Part shown: in pieces, positions 36,544-44,642 of the stretch | How the letters are laid out: the number at the start of each line of letters is the position of its first letter | How positions within the stretch are numbered: the first letter of the stretch is position 1 | DNA from: Aldersonia kunmingensis | GTDB lineage: Bacteria; Actinomycetota; Actinomycetes; Mycobacteriales; Mycobacteriaceae | Direction of reading: 5' to 3' | Assembly: GCF_001646865.1 (NCBI RefSeq) | Contig: NZ_LRRB01000255.1 | Coordinates: forward strand, 1 to 44,642 | Length of the DNA stretch: 44,642 nt | Position numbers and translations under genes: made by a program | Notes under the pieces: model-generated | The model's database searches: none | The model's input: only the letters and a program-made list of their open reading frames with translations | What the model was told of the DNA's origin: nothing

Positions 36544-36757
36544 TTGCACAACCTTCGGCGTGGATCCGGCCATCACCGGGGAGCCTTCGGAAGAACGGCG
36601 AGCATGCTCGCTCAGTAGAACCGAACGGGAGAGCCCGTCACAGCTCGTGAAGAGAGGCTCGGACGCAGTGTCCGGGCAAGCGGGGTGGTACCGCGGTAGC
36701 AACGCAACGGCGTTGCGATCGTCCCCGTGCCGAGTAAACGGGCACAGGAGACGCGTC
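36544..36757 (+). promoter_or_regulatory. ileS T-box riboswitch (translational type)
   Basis: The leader contains the T-box motif GGGGTGGTACCGCGGT (36682-36697), whose TGGT bulge would pair with the free tRNA 3' end. The AGTAGAACCGAACGGG segment of the central linker is also present. Upstream, Stem I holds an ATC (36572-36574) inside GGCCATCACCGG, fitting an isoleucine specifier codon for tRNA-Ile(GAU). Downstream, CGCAACG/CGTTGCG (36703-36717) and GTGCC/GGCAC (36727-36745) are hairpins right up to the ribosome site AGGAG (36746-36750), without a terminator T-tract. This fits the actinobacterial class in which uncharged tRNA frees the ribosome site rather than preventing termination. Confidence 0.92.
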
Positions 36758-39700
36758 ATGGCCGACCAGCCGACCACCGAACAGTCGTATCCCCGCGTGG
36801 ACCTGACGGCGGGCATCGCGGCCTCCGGCTCGCTCTTTCCCGAGCTCGAGCAGCGCGTCCTCGAACGCTGGGCCGCGGACGGCACCTTCCGCAAGAGCAT
36901 CGAGCAGCGCGCGGACGCGCCGGAATTCGTCTTCTACGATGGCCCGCCCTTCGCCAACGGCCTGCCGCATTACGGCCACCTGCTGACCGGGTACGTGAAG
37001 GACGTCGTCCCGCGCTACCAGACCATGCGCGGCCACAAGGTCGAGCGTCGGTTCGGCTGGGACTGCCACGGCCTGCCCGCCGAGATCGAAGCGGAGAAGC
37101 AACTCGGCATCACCGACAAGTCGCAGATCGACGAGATGGGACTCGCCGAGTTCAACGCGGCCTGTAAGACCTCGGTGTTGCGCTACACCGACGAGTGGCG
37201 CAACTACGTCACGCGTCAGGCGCGCTGGGTCGATTTCGACAACGACTACAAGACTCTCGATCTCGACTTCATGGAGTCGGTGATGTGGGCGTTCAAGCGG
37301 CTCTGGGAGAAGGGGCTGATCTACCAGGGCTTCCGGGTGCTGCCCTACAGCTGGTACGAGCAGACACCGCTGTCGAACCAGGAGACGCGGCTCGACGACG
37401 CCTACAAGATGCGCCAGGACCCGGCGGTCACGGTCGACATGCCGCTGCGCGTCGCCGCGGATCATCCGCTTGCCGCGCTCGATGGTGCGAACGCGGTGAT
37501 CTGGACCACGACTCCCTGGACGCTGCCGTCCAACCTGGCGATCGCGGTCCACCCCGACCTGCGCTACGTGCACGTGCAGGCCACCGATGGCAAGCGGTAC
37601 GTACTCGCCGCCGAGCGGGTCAGCCACTACGCGCGCGAACTCGAAGGCGCCGAACAGCTCGGCGAGTTCGACGGCGCGGCCCTGGTCGGCCTGCACTACG
37701 CGCCGCCGTTCGACTTCTTTGTCGGACATCCGAATTCGCATCGCGTGATCGAAGCGGACTACGTCACCACCGACTCCGGTACCGGCATCGTGCATATGGC
37801 GCCGGCCTTCGGTGAGGAGGACATGGAGTACTGCTCGGCCAATGGGATCGAGCTCGTGCAGCCGCTGGATCCGGGCGGCAAGTTCACCTCGATGGTGCCG
37901 CCCTACGAGGGCCAGATGGTCTTCGACGCGAACCCGAACATCATCCGCGACCTCAAGGCGGCAGGAAAGATCCTGCGGCACGAGACGATCGAGCACTCGT
38001 ACCCGCACAGCTGGCGCTCGGGCCAGCCGCTGATCTACATGGCGGTGCCGAGCTGGTTCGTCGCGGTGACCAAGTTCCGCGACCGCATGGTCGAGCTGAA
38101 CAAGCAGATCACCTGGGTGCCCGAGCACATCCGTGATGGCCAGTTCGGTAAGTGGCTCGAAGGCGCGCGGGACTGGAACATCAGCCGAAACCGATACTGG
38201 GGCAGCCCGATCCCCGTGTGGGTGTCCGACGATCCCGCCTACCCGCGGATCGACGTGTACGGCAGCCTGGACGAGCTCGAGGCCGACTTCGGCGTGCGCC
38301 CGACCGATCTGCACCGCCCGATGATCGATGACCTGACCCGTCCGAACCCGGACGACCCGACTGGGCAGTCGACCATGCGCAGGGTGCCGGAGGTACTGGA
38401 CTGCTGGTTCGAGTCCGGCTCGATGCCGTATGCGCAGGTGCATTACCCGTTCGAGAACCGCGACTGGTTCGACGGTGAAGGTGGCCAGGAACCGCACAAC
38501 CCGGGCGATTTCATCGTCGAATACAACGGGCAGACCCGCGGTTGGTTCTACACGCTGCACGTTCTGGCGACCGCGCTGTTCGACCGTCCTGCATTCAAGA
38601 CCGTTGCCGCACACGGCATCGTGCTCGGCGACGACGGCCTGAAGATGAGCAAGTCCAAGGGCAACTACCCGGACGTCAACGAGGTGTTCGACCGGGACGG
38701 CTCGGACGCGATGCGCTGGTTCCTGATGAGCTCGCCGATCCTGCGTGGTGGCAACCTCATCGTCACCGAGCGCGGCATCCGCGAGGGCGTCTCGCATGCG
38801 CTGCGCCCGCTGTGGAACGCCTGGACCTTCCTGCAGCTCTACGCGGCCAAGCCGGGCAACTGGCGGACCGACTCTCCGCACGTCCTGGACCGGTACGTGC
38901 TGGCTAAGCTTGCCGCACTGCGGGATTCGATGACGGCAGCGCTCAATGTGTACGACATCGCAGGCGCGTGCGAAGAACTGCGCGCCTTCAGCGATGCGTT
39001 GACGAACTGGTATGTGCGCCGGTCGCGTCAGCGGTTCTGGCGTGAGGATCAGGATGCGATCGACACGCTGCACACTGTGCTCGAGGTCGTGAGTCGGCTG
39101 GCCGCGCCGCTGCTACCGATGGTCACCGAGGTGATCTGGCGTGGCGTCACCGGCGGCACCTCGGTGCATCTGACCGACTGGCCTGCCGAGGGTGAGGTTC
39201 CCGCCGATCGCGAGCTCGTCGAGGCGATGGACGAGGTGCGCACGGTTTGCTCGACGGTGCTCAGCCTGCGCAAGGCGCAGAACCTGCGGGTGCGGCTGCC
39301 GCTCTCGGAGGTGACCATCGCCGCAGGTGACGCCGAGCGCTTGACGCCGTACGCCGACATCATCGCCGACGAGGTGAACGTCAAGAAGGTCGATCTGACG
39401 ACCGACGTCGACGTCCACGGCAAGTTCGAACTGGTCGTGAACGCCCGCGCCGCGGGCCCGCGCCTGGGCAAGCAGGTGCAGGACGTGATCAAGGCGGTCA
39501 AGGCCGGCGACTGGACCGAAACCGACGGAGTCGTCAGTGCGGCCGGCATCGCGCTGCTGCCCGAGGAATACACCCAGCGTCTCGTCGCCGCGGAGCCCGA
39601 GTCGACAGCGGCGCTGCCCGGCAATGCCGGTCTCGTGGTGCTGAATTCGACGGTCACCGAGGAGCTCGAGGCCGAAGGTTGGGCACGCGACGTGATCCGC

Positions 39701-39913
39701 GAACTGCAGGAGGCTCGCAAGACCGCGGGTCTCGATGTCTCCGATCGGATCAGCCTCGTGCTCGGCGTCGACGAGGAGCACGTGGGCTGGGCGCAGACCC
39801 ACAGCGAACTCATCGCTGGTGAGGTGCTCGCCACCGAGTTCTCGCTCGGCGATCCAGGCGCGGACGCCGTGGATGTGATCGAGGGCGTGCGCGCGCGGAT
39901 CACCCGGCGCTGA
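36758..39913 (+). CDS. ileS: Isoleucyl-tRNA synthetase
   Basis: This 1051-residue class I aminoacyl-tRNA synthetase charges tRNA-Ile. The HIGH-type motif is HYGH (71-74) within [16 protein letters not shown], and the KMSKS motif (629-633) is in [13 protein letters not shown]. The [13 protein letters not shown] block marks the editing domain that removes valine. The [10 protein letters not shown] and RFGWD blocks and the C-terminal anticodon-binding region are also present. The length suits the larger eukaryote-like IleRS type (IleS2-like) seen in actinobacteria, a form often less sensitive to mupirocin; this assignment is inference. AGGAG sits seven bases before the ATG at 36758, which is also where the T-box ends. 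Longer upstream frames run through the riboswitch. Confidence 0.96.
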   Translation: MADQPTTEQSYPRVDLTAGIAASGSLFPELEQRVLERWAADGTFRKSIEQRADAPEFVFYDGPPFANGLPHYGHLLTGYVKDVVPRYQTMRGHKVERRFGWDCHGLPAEIEAEKQLGITDKSQIDEMGLAEFNAACKTSVLRYTDEWRNYVTRQARWVDFDNDYKTLDLDFMESVMWAFKRLWEKGLIYQGFRVLPYSWYEQTPLSNQETRLDDAYKMRQDPAVTVDMPLRVAADHPLAALDGANAVIWTTTPWTLPSNLAIAVHPDLRYVHVQATDGKRYVLAAERVSHYARELEGAEQLGEFDGAALVGLHYAPPFDFFVGHPNSHRVIEADYVTTDSGTGIVHMAPAFGEEDMEYCSANGIELVQPLDPGGKFTSMVPPYEGQMVFDANPNIIRDLKAAGKILRHETIEHSYPHSWRSGQPLIYMAVPSWFVAVTKFRDRMVELNKQITWVPEHIRDGQFGKWLEGARDWNISRNRYWGSPIPVWVSDDPAYPRIDVYGSLDELEADFGVRPTDLHRPMIDDLTRPNPDDPTGQSTMRRVPEVLDCWFESGSMPYAQVHYPFENRDWFDGEGGQEPHNPGDFIVEYNGQTRGWFYTLHVLATALFDRPAFKTVAAHGIVLGDDGLKMSKSKGNYPDVNEVFDRDGSDAMRWFLMSSPILRGGNLIVTERGIREGVSHALRPLWNAWTFLQLYAAKPGNWRTDSPHVLDRYVLAKLAALRDSMTAALNVYDIAGACEELRAFSDALTNWYVRRSRQRFWREDQDAIDTLHTVLEVVSRLAAPLLPMVTEVIWRGVTGGTSVHLTDWPAEGEVPADRELVEAMDEVRTVCSTVLSLRKAQNLRVRLPLSEVTIAAGDAERLTPYADIIADEVNVKKVDLTTDVDVHGKFELVVNARAAGPRLGKQVQDVIKAVKAGDWTETDGVVSAAGIALLPEEYTQRLVAAEPESTAALPGNAGLVVLNSTVTEELEAEGWARDVIRELQEARKTAGLDVSDRISLVLGVDEEHVGWAQTHSELIAGEVLATEFSLGDPGADAVDVIEGVRARITRR

Positions 39914-40000
39914 CTCCGGCTTCCAGTTCAGGGCTCGAACCGATACCCCATGCCCGCCTCGGTGAGTAAGTGCTTCCCCCATTCGGTGGGTCGAGCACCG

Positions 40001-41119
40001 CTACGCCGGCGGACCTGGCCATGGGTGGTCGGGGCTGACGATATTCGCGATCTCCGTGAAGAAGTTCCATACGCCCAGCGGATCGGCGTTCGAATTGACG
40101 AGGAACACCACCGTCTTGTCCTCCGGTGGAAGGTAATAGGCGTAGGCCTGGAATCCTCCGATGTTGCCGTTGTGGCCGATCCAGCCGTTCTGGTATTCGA
40201 CTCCGAGCCCGTAGAGCGATCCCGCGCCTTCAGAGGGCGCCAACTGAAATTGCTCCCGTGCGCGCTGAGTCTCCTCGGAGAGCAATGTTCCGACCGCCAG
40301 GTCGTGCGCCCACACGCGAAGATCGTCGAGTGTGGAAATCATGTCTCCTGCACCGAATCCCCACGACGGACTCCAGTCGGTCGAATCCACAGTCGCGCCG
40401 TCGGGAATCTTCGCGTACCCCTGAGCGTGCGGTGAGGGAAGCGCAGCAGAGGTGGGAACCGAGGTGGTGTCCAGATTCTCGGGTTCCGTGATGTGCTCGG
40501 CGATGTAGTCGTTCAGCGCTTGGCCGGAAGCCTTCTCGACGACGAGGCCCAGAAGCACCGTGTTGGTGTTCGAGTAGTCGAACTCGGTACCCGGCGCGAA
40601 GAGCGGCGGACGGCTGAAACTGATGGCGAGCATTTCCTGCGGTGTCCACACGTGCTCGGGGTCAGTCGGCTGCGCCGAGATCACGACATCCGAGTAGTTT
40701 GCGAGTCCACTCCGCATGGCAGCCAGTTGGCGGATGGTGATGTTTTCCCCGTTGGGAACGCCCGGCACATATTTGGCGATCGGATCGTCGAGGCCGACCT
40801 TTCCCTGATCGACCATTTGCAGCACGGCCGTCGTGGTGAAGGTCTTGGTGATACTGCCGATGCGCATATGGAGATCGGGCGCCATGGGGTCGCCGGTCGC
40901 CGTGTCGCGTAAACCGAAGGCCTGCACGTACGCAGAGTCGCCCTGCCATACCCCGACGATTACCCCGGGAACCGAGGCCTGCGCCATTCCCTGTGAAATC
41001 GTCTCGGTGAGCTGCGCTTCGGGCAGGTCCGACGAAGTAGCCGACTCACCGCACCCCACCAGGCTCGCGGTCAGGATCGCCAGGACCGCGACGAGTCGCC
41101 CCGAAAATGTCCCTGCCAC
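40001..41119 (-). CDS. Serine beta-lactamase/D-Ala-D-Ala carboxypeptidase-fold lipoprotein
   Basis: This 372-residue protein has a hydrophobic N-terminus with a lipobox ASLVGC (Cys23), so it is probably a membrane-anchored lipoprotein. The PF00144-type catalytic motifs are S89-I-T-K92 (in GSITKTFT), Y182-S-N184 (in DYSNTNTVLLG) and an HNG near residue 323 (GHNGNIGGF). It may act as a carboxypeptidase, esterase or class C-like beta-lactamase, and the substrate cannot be told. The GTG at 41119 is chosen since it leads directly into the lipoprotein signal and CATACT lies seven bases upstream, fitting a leaderless start. It is convergent with ileS (87-base gap). Confidence 0.85.
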   Translation of the reverse strand: MAGTFSGRLVAVLAILTASLVGCGESATSSDLPEAQLTETISQGMAQASVPGVIVGVWQGDSAYVQAFGLRDTATGDPMAPDLHMRIGSITKTFTTTAVLQMVDQGKVGLDDPIAKYVPGVPNGENITIRQLAAMRSGLANYSDVVISAQPTDPEHVWTPQEMLAISFSRPPLFAPGTEFDYSNTNTVLLGLVVEKASGQALNDYIAEHITEPENLDTTSVPTSAALPSPHAQGYAKIPDGATVDSTDWSPSWGFGAGDMISTLDDLRVWAHDLAVGTLLSEETQRAREQFQLAPSEGAGSLYGLGVEYQNGWIGHNGNIGGFQAYAYYLPPEDKTVVFLVNSNADPLGVWNFFTEIANIVSPDHPWPGPPA

Positions 41120-41177
41120 AAATGCCAGTATGAGCGGGCTGCATCGCCCGGGAGGCGGATCGCGTCGAGCCGGTTCT

Positions 41178-42080
41178 TTACGCCCTAGTCGGTGCCAGAG
41201 CGTCGAGCACCTTGTGCGCCCAGCGCATCGATGCGATCGGGTCGGCGTCTGGATTGCCAACGGTCGGGTCGAAGTTCAGGTCGAGAAACGTCTCGGTGAT
41301 GCCGTTTCGCGCGAGTAGGTCCAGATCGCCGCGGATCTCGTCGAACGATCCCGATAGCGGCTTCGAGCGCTCGGCATTGCGTAGCACGCCGCGGCAGATG
41401 AAGCGCAGCTGGCTCTCGTCCCGACCGGCCTCGCGTGCCGCCACTTTCACGATTTCGACCTGTTCGCCGATCGCGGTGAGATCGGTGTGGCTGCTGCTCA
41501 TCCAGCCGTCGGCAAGCCGTCCCGCGCGCTGCAGCGCGACCGGTGCGCTACCGCCCAGGATGATCGGCGGGTGCGGTTGCTGCACGGGCTTGGGCTGGAT
41601 CTTCGAGCGCGGCACCCGATAGAACTCGCCGGCAAATTCCACGGGATCGGCACCCCACACCGCACGCAGCGCCGAAATGTACTCCGCGCCCCGCGCTCCG
41701 CGGCGGCTGTAGTCGGCGTCGGCGGCGATGAACTCGTCCTCTGACCAGCCGAGTCCGAGGCCCGCGTCGAGCCGCCCACCCGACAGGACATCGAGGGTGG
41801 CCAGTTGCTTACCGAGAATCGCGGGCGCCTGAAAAGGCACGTTGACGATGCCGGTGCCGAGCCGGATTCGCTCGGTCACCGCGGCCGCGAAGCTCAGCGC
41901 CGCAACGGGATCGAGGACGCTGGCGTATTGCGGGCCGAGTGGGGTGGATTCGGCGACGAGGATGCGCTGATAGGTCCACAGCGTCGAGTAGCCGAGTTCC
42001 TCGGCGCGCCGCGAGATCTCCACGATGTTGCCCGGCGTCGCCCACGACCCCGAGACCGGCAGTCCGAATCCGATGTCCAT
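41178..42080 (-). CDS. LLM-class (luciferase-like, probably F420-dependent) oxidoreductase
   Basis: This 300-residue TIM-barrel protein starts MDIGFGLPVSGSW and has TERIRLGTGIVNVP and GRLDAGLGLGWSEDEF, with PHPPIILGGSAP later, typical of the luciferase-like monooxygenase superfamily of actinobacteria. Such enzymes often use coenzyme F420, but the cofactor and substrate cannot be read here. The ATG at 42080 has GGAGG only two bases upstream, so a GTG three codons earlier (42089) is an alternative. It lies 58 bases upstream of the beta-lactamase-fold gene on the same strand. Confidence 0.85.
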   Translation of the reverse strand: MDIGFGLPVSGSWATPGNIVEISRRAEELGYSTLWTYQRILVAESTPLGPQYASVLDPVAALSFAAAVTERIRLGTGIVNVPFQAPAILGKQLATLDVLSGGRLDAGLGLGWSEDEFIAADADYSRRGARGAEYISALRAVWGADPVEFAGEFYRVPRSKIQPKPVQQPHPPIILGGSAPVALQRAGRLADGWMSSSHTDLTAIGEQVEIVKVAAREAGRDESQLRFICRGVLRNAERSKPLSGSFDEIRGDLDLLARNGITETFLDLNFDPTVGNPDADPIASMRWAHKVLDALAPTRA

Positions 42081-42188
42081 GGCCTCCACTCTGCCCGCTG
42101 TTCGCGATGGCGGGAACATTCGGCGCCCGGCGCGCATCCGAATGGCAGCCGCAGCACAGCGGCACCGACACAACGACGAGGAGAAACA

Positions 42189-42385
42189 ATGACGAATCCG
42201 TTCCAGATCCCCGACCTGAGTGCGATTGCCGCCGGCATCCAGGACGCGGTGGGGTCGAACTCTCGATCGGCATTGCGGGAGGCCCGGAGTTCGAAATCGA
42301 CACCGAGGGCCGGTTTGGTGCATACGGCGGTTTCGATGCGCATGGCGCGCACGAGCACATCGACTACTCGGGCGACCTCGGGTGA
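42189..42385 (+). pseudogene. Small gene apparently broken by a one-base frameshift
   Basis: ATG 42189 has an excellent ribosome site (GAGGAG, five to six bases upstream) and begins MTNPFQIPDLSAIAAGIQDA. After the GGGG run at 42251-42254 that frame becomes Ser/Arg-rich with no natural stop, passing into the next gene. Shifting frame there gives VELSIGIAGGPEFEIDTEGR, continuing through a Gly/His/Asp-rich end to YSGDLG and TGA at 42383-42385. One extra G would join them into a coherent 65-residue acidic protein. Either the gene is a recent pseudogene, or this is a homopolymer sequencing error. The family is not recognised. Confidence 0.6.
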
Positions 42386-42425
42386 TACCGCGAACCTGTC
42401 GGGAGGCGGGCGTAGCGTCTGCGGC

Positions 42426-42758
42426 GTGGGTACTCGGCGGGAGACGGTAGACGCGCTGCTCGAGCAATTGCAGCCGCTCGACGTTCGTGTGCACCCGATG
42501 TTCGGTGAATACGCGCTGTACTGCGACGAGAAGGTCGTCGGCTTCGTGTGCGACAACACGCTGCTGATGAAGATCACCGACGTGTCGGATCGGTATTCGG
42601 ACGGCCTGCCGCTCGGCCGGCCGTATCCGGAGGCCAAGGACTATCTCGCAATACCGTCCGAGCGGCTGCACGAGGTGGACTGGCTGCACGGATTCGTTCA
42701 GGCGACCGCGGACGTGCTGCCCGTCCCGAAACCGAAGAAGACTCGCCGAAAGACGTGA
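42426..42758 (+). CDS. TfoX N-terminal domain protein
   Basis: This 110-residue protein has [20 protein letters not shown] (about 20-39) followed by [12 protein letters not shown], a clear TfoX/Sxy N-terminal domain, without the C-terminal domain. In gamma-proteobacteria TfoX regulates competence, but stand-alone N-domains have unknown function. The GTG at 42426 is chosen because TAGCGT (42413-42418) lies seven bases upstream, which suits a leaderless transcript. The longer frame upstream belongs to the broken small gene. Its TGA overlaps the dinB GTG (GTGA), so it is probably translated together with the lesion-bypass polymerase. Confidence 0.82.
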   Translation: MGTRRETVDALLEQLQPLDVRVHPMFGEYALYCDEKVVGFVCDNTLLMKITDVSDRYSDGLPLGRPYPEAKDYLAIPSERLHEVDWLHGFVQATADVLPVPKPKKTRRKT

Positions 42759-44095
42759 CCGCAGACCCCACCCGCAGTGCCCGCTGGGTCCTCCATCTCG
42801 ACATGGACGCGTTCTTCGCCTCCGTCGAGCAACTCACTCGACCCACGCTGCGCGGGCGACCAGTGCTCGTCGGCGGCACCGGCGGGCGCGGTGTGGTCGC
42901 GGGTGCGAGCTATGAGGCGCGGGTGTTCGGTGCTCGCTCGGCAATGCCGATGCATCAGGCCCGTCGGCTGGTCGGGGCAACGGCGGTCGTGCTGCCACCG
43001 CGGGGAATCGTGTACTCGTCCATGAGCAAAACCGTCTTCGACACAGTCCGCGAGCGGATGCACGTGCTCGAGCAGTTGTCCACCGACGAGGCATTCGGCG
43101 AACCCGCCGATCTTGCCGGGGCGGACGCGGCCTCGGTGTGGAAGTATTGCGAGGACCTGCGCAGCCACGTCCGAGAACGCACCGGCTTGGTCGCGTCGAT
43201 CGGAGCGGGCAGCGGCAAGCAGGTCGCCAAAATCGCCTCCGGACTCGCCAAACCCGATGGCGTGCGGGTGGTTTCGCCCGCCGAACAGGACGAGCTGCTC
43301 GCCGCGCTACCCGTCCGCAAGCTGTGGGGAATCGGCCCCGTCGGCGAGGCGAAGCTGCGCAAGCTCGGGGTGGAGACTATCGGCGCGTTCGCCGAGATGC
43401 CGGAGTCGGAGGTCGCGTCGCTGCTCGGTGGCACGGTTGGTCCGTCCCTGCACCGCCTCGCGCGCGGCATCGACGACCGCGCGGTCGTCGAACGGGCCGA
43501 GGCGAAACAGATTTCGGCCGAGACAACCTTCGCCGCCGATCTCGTCACCCTCGTTCAATTGCGTGAGGCTGTGGAGTCGCTCGCGGCGTCCGCGCATCGA
43601 CGCCTGGCCAAGGACGGCCGTGCCGCGCGAACGGTCGTGCTCAAGCTCAAGAAGGCGGATATGAGCGTGCTCACCAGGTCGGTGACGCTGCCCGCCGCAA
43701 CCACGGAACTCGCGATGCTCGTGGCCGCGGCGCAACGGTCCGTGATCGACCCGGTGGAGCTCGGGCCGATCAGGTTGGTCGGAGTCGGCTACGGCGGGCT
43801 GTCGAGCGTCAGTCAGACAGCACTGTTTCCCGAGCTGGATATCCCCGTCGAAACGGAATCGGCCGCTGCGCTTTCGGAGCCACCGCCGGCGGAGGACGTT
43901 GCTGCCGATCCGGTCTGGCTGCCCGGCACCGATGTTCGGCATTCGGAGTACGGCCACGGCTGGGTGCAGGGCGCGGGGCACGGTGTCGTGTCGGTGCGAT
44001 TCGAGACGCGGTCAACCGGACCCGGACCGGCCCGCACCTTTCCCGCAGAGGAGTCCGCGCTGGTGAGAGCCGATCCGTTGGACAGCCTCCGCTGA
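42755..44095 (+). CDS. dinB: Translesion DNA polymerase IV (DinB) with an extra C-terminal Tudor/KOW-like domain
   Basis: This 446-residue Y-family polymerase has the catalytic acids Asp16 in [12 protein letters not shown] and Asp111-Glu112 in LSTDEAF. The helix-hairpin-helix region [17 protein letters not shown] is near 190-206 and the little-finger domain follows. A sliding-clamp motif QTALF is at 354-358. After it, residues about 389-446 ([16 protein letters not shown], then VVSVRFETR) form a compact beta-rich tail resembling the C-terminal Tudor-like domain of UvrD/PcrA helicases. It bypasses damaged bases with low fidelity. The GTG start overlaps the TfoX-like gene stop. Confidence 0.9.
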   Translation: MTADPTRSARWVLHLDMDAFFASVEQLTRPTLRGRPVLVGGTGGRGVVAGASYEARVFGARSAMPMHQARRLVGATAVVLPPRGIVYSSMSKTVFDTVRERMHVLEQLSTDEAFGEPADLAGADAASVWKYCEDLRSHVRERTGLVASIGAGSGKQVAKIASGLAKPDGVRVVSPAEQDELLAALPVRKLWGIGPVGEAKLRKLGVETIGAFAEMPESEVASLLGGTVGPSLHRLARGIDDRAVVERAEAKQISAETTFAADLVTLVQLREAVESLAASAHRRLAKDGRAARTVVLKLKKADMSVLTRSVTLPAATTELAMLVAAAQRSVIDPVELGPIRLVGVGYGGLSSVSQTALFPELDIPVETESAAALSEPPPAEDVAADPVWLPGTDVRHSEYGHGWVQGAGHGVVSVRFETRSTGPGPARTFPAEESALVRADPLDSLR

Positions 44096-44146
44096 CGGGT
44101 AGCCTGGGCACGGACCGCGAACAAGTACGACGCAAAGGACGAGCAG

Positions 44147-44642
44147 TTGAACCTTCGCCCCACGAGCCGCGCCCTGGTTGCGGGCATGGCGATCGTTGCC
44201 GCACTGACAATGACCGCATGTAGCTCCGACGACGACAATGGGTCGAGCACCACCACGTCGAAGGCAACCACCAGCGCGAGCGATACCACCGCACAGGCCG
44301 ACACCCCGCCGGTGCCGTCGGCCGAAGATCTCAATGCCCAGCTGCAGATTGCACTCGATCCCGCCGTGCCGTCGAGCGAGAAGGCCGACATGGTGCAGGG
44401 CGCCGAGGCCGATCCCGAGCTGCCGAACCGGCTCGCCGAGGCTTACAAGCAGTCGGGCGCGACCATCGTCGTGACCAGCGTCCAGGATCTCGGCGGATCG
44501 CTGCAGGCCAACGCAGACTTCACGATCAACGGTCAGGTCAACCCGGTCACCGTGCCGTTCGTTGCCGAGGACGGCAAGTGGAAGATTGAGAAGACCTGGG
44601 CATGCTCCGCCCTGATGAACCTGCAGATCCAGTCGCCCGCGT
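44147..44642 (+). CDS. Mtb12-like secreted lipoprotein, cut by window end
   Basis: At least 165 residues are coded before the right edge. The N-terminus MNLRPTSRALVAGMAI leads into a lipobox ending MTAC (Cys25), then a Ser/Thr-rich acidic linker and, from about residue 61, VPSAEDLNAQLQIALDPAV and later a TFTING-like beta segment with GKWKIEK. This matches the low-molecular-weight antigen Mtb12 (NTF2-like) C-terminal domain of Mycobacteriales. The start is TTG at 44147, with AAAGGA eight bases upstream. It follows dinB by 51 bases on the same strand. Function is unknown beyond being a surface or secreted antigen family. Confidence 0.75.
   Translation, partial: MNLRPTSRALVAGMAIVAALTMTACSSDDDNGSSTTTSKATTSASDTTAQADTPPVPSAEDLNAQLQIALDPAVPSSEKADMVQGAEADPELPNRLAEAYKQSGATIVVTSVQDLGGSLQANADFTINGQVNPVTVPFVAEDGKWKIEKTWACSALMNLQIQSPA

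Noticed and set aside
36638-39073. 811-codon open frame antisense to ileS
   Set aside because: It mirrors ileS codon structure in GC-rich DNA, has no ribosome site and no recognisable domain, and IleS itself is certain.
39928-39960. tRNA T-arm-like GGTTCGAGCCC on the minus strand
   Set aside because: The flanking bases do not form a T-stem, and no anticodon or acceptor arm can be built.
41805-42758. Single 317-codon protein joining the broken small gene and the TfoX-like gene
   Set aside because: The first part is antisense to the LLM oxidoreductase and the middle is frameshift debris; only the part from 42426 has domain support.
1-44642. CRISPR arrays, insertion sequences, prophage or integrase att sites
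   Set aside because: No regularly spaced repeats, transposase or integrase motifs, or tRNA-associated direct repeats were seen.

Overview
The window is a high-GC actinobacterial chromosome segment. The gene content points to the Mycobacteriales (Corynebacteriales): an MptA-type lipoarabinomannan/lipomannan mannosyltransferase, PknL with its Rv2175c-like partner, LppM, Wag31, SepF, an Mtb12-like lipoprotein, frequent GTG/TTG starts and an actinobacterial ileS T-box. The carotenoid genes and the PASTA-bearing PknL argue for a pigmented non-tuberculous relative (Rhodococcus, Nocardia, Gordonia or Hoyosella-like). The genus cannot be fixed from the sequence alone.

Region 1 (1-2960) holds the end of a small exported protein, then a divergent pair: the Ser/Thr kinase pknL on the minus strand and an Rv2175c-type DNA-binding protein on the plus strand. 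Region 2 (2961-14762) is a carotenoid island mixed with conserved housekeeping and envelope genes. One minus-strand operon is crtE-crtI-mptA-crtB. A second is GNAT-crtO-cruF-lppM-glycosyltransferase. Between them sit plus-strand metF and an MmcQ/YjbR gene. From remembered gene order, M. tuberculosis keeps the non-carotenoid genes of this block (Rv2170, lppM Rv2171, Rv2172c, idsA2 Rv2173, mptA Rv2174, Rv2175c, pknL Rv2176) in the same order without the pigment genes. CrtE, CrtB and CrtI should give lycopene. CrtO, CruF and the glycosyltransferase should then make a keto- and/or hydroxy-glycosylated carotenoid. No cyclase is visible in the window.

Region 3 (14930-36514) is an almost complete dcw (division and cell wall) cluster. 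A HEPN-domain gene and a DUF3040 gene come first, followed by a strong terminator. After it lie mraZ with three 10-bp-spaced MraZ boxes over its promoter, rsmH, ftsL, ftsI, murE, murF, mraY, murD, ftsW, murG, murC, ftsQ, ftsZ, pgeF, yggS, sepF, yggT, wag31 and a 54-residue membrane protein. Most junctions are ATGA/GTGA/TTGA overlaps, implying translational coupling. ftsZ has its own upstream region with a -35-like TTGACA and two inverted repeats.

Region 4 (36515-44642) starts with ileS under a translational-type T-box riboswitch. It continues with a minus-strand beta-lactamase-fold lipoprotein, a minus-strand LLM-class oxidoreductase, a small gene that appears broken by a one-base homopolymer frameshift, a TfoX-N-like gene coupled to dinB, and the start of an Mtb12-like lipoprotein cut by the window edge. 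No rRNA, tRNA, CRISPR array, insertion sequence or prophage was seen.
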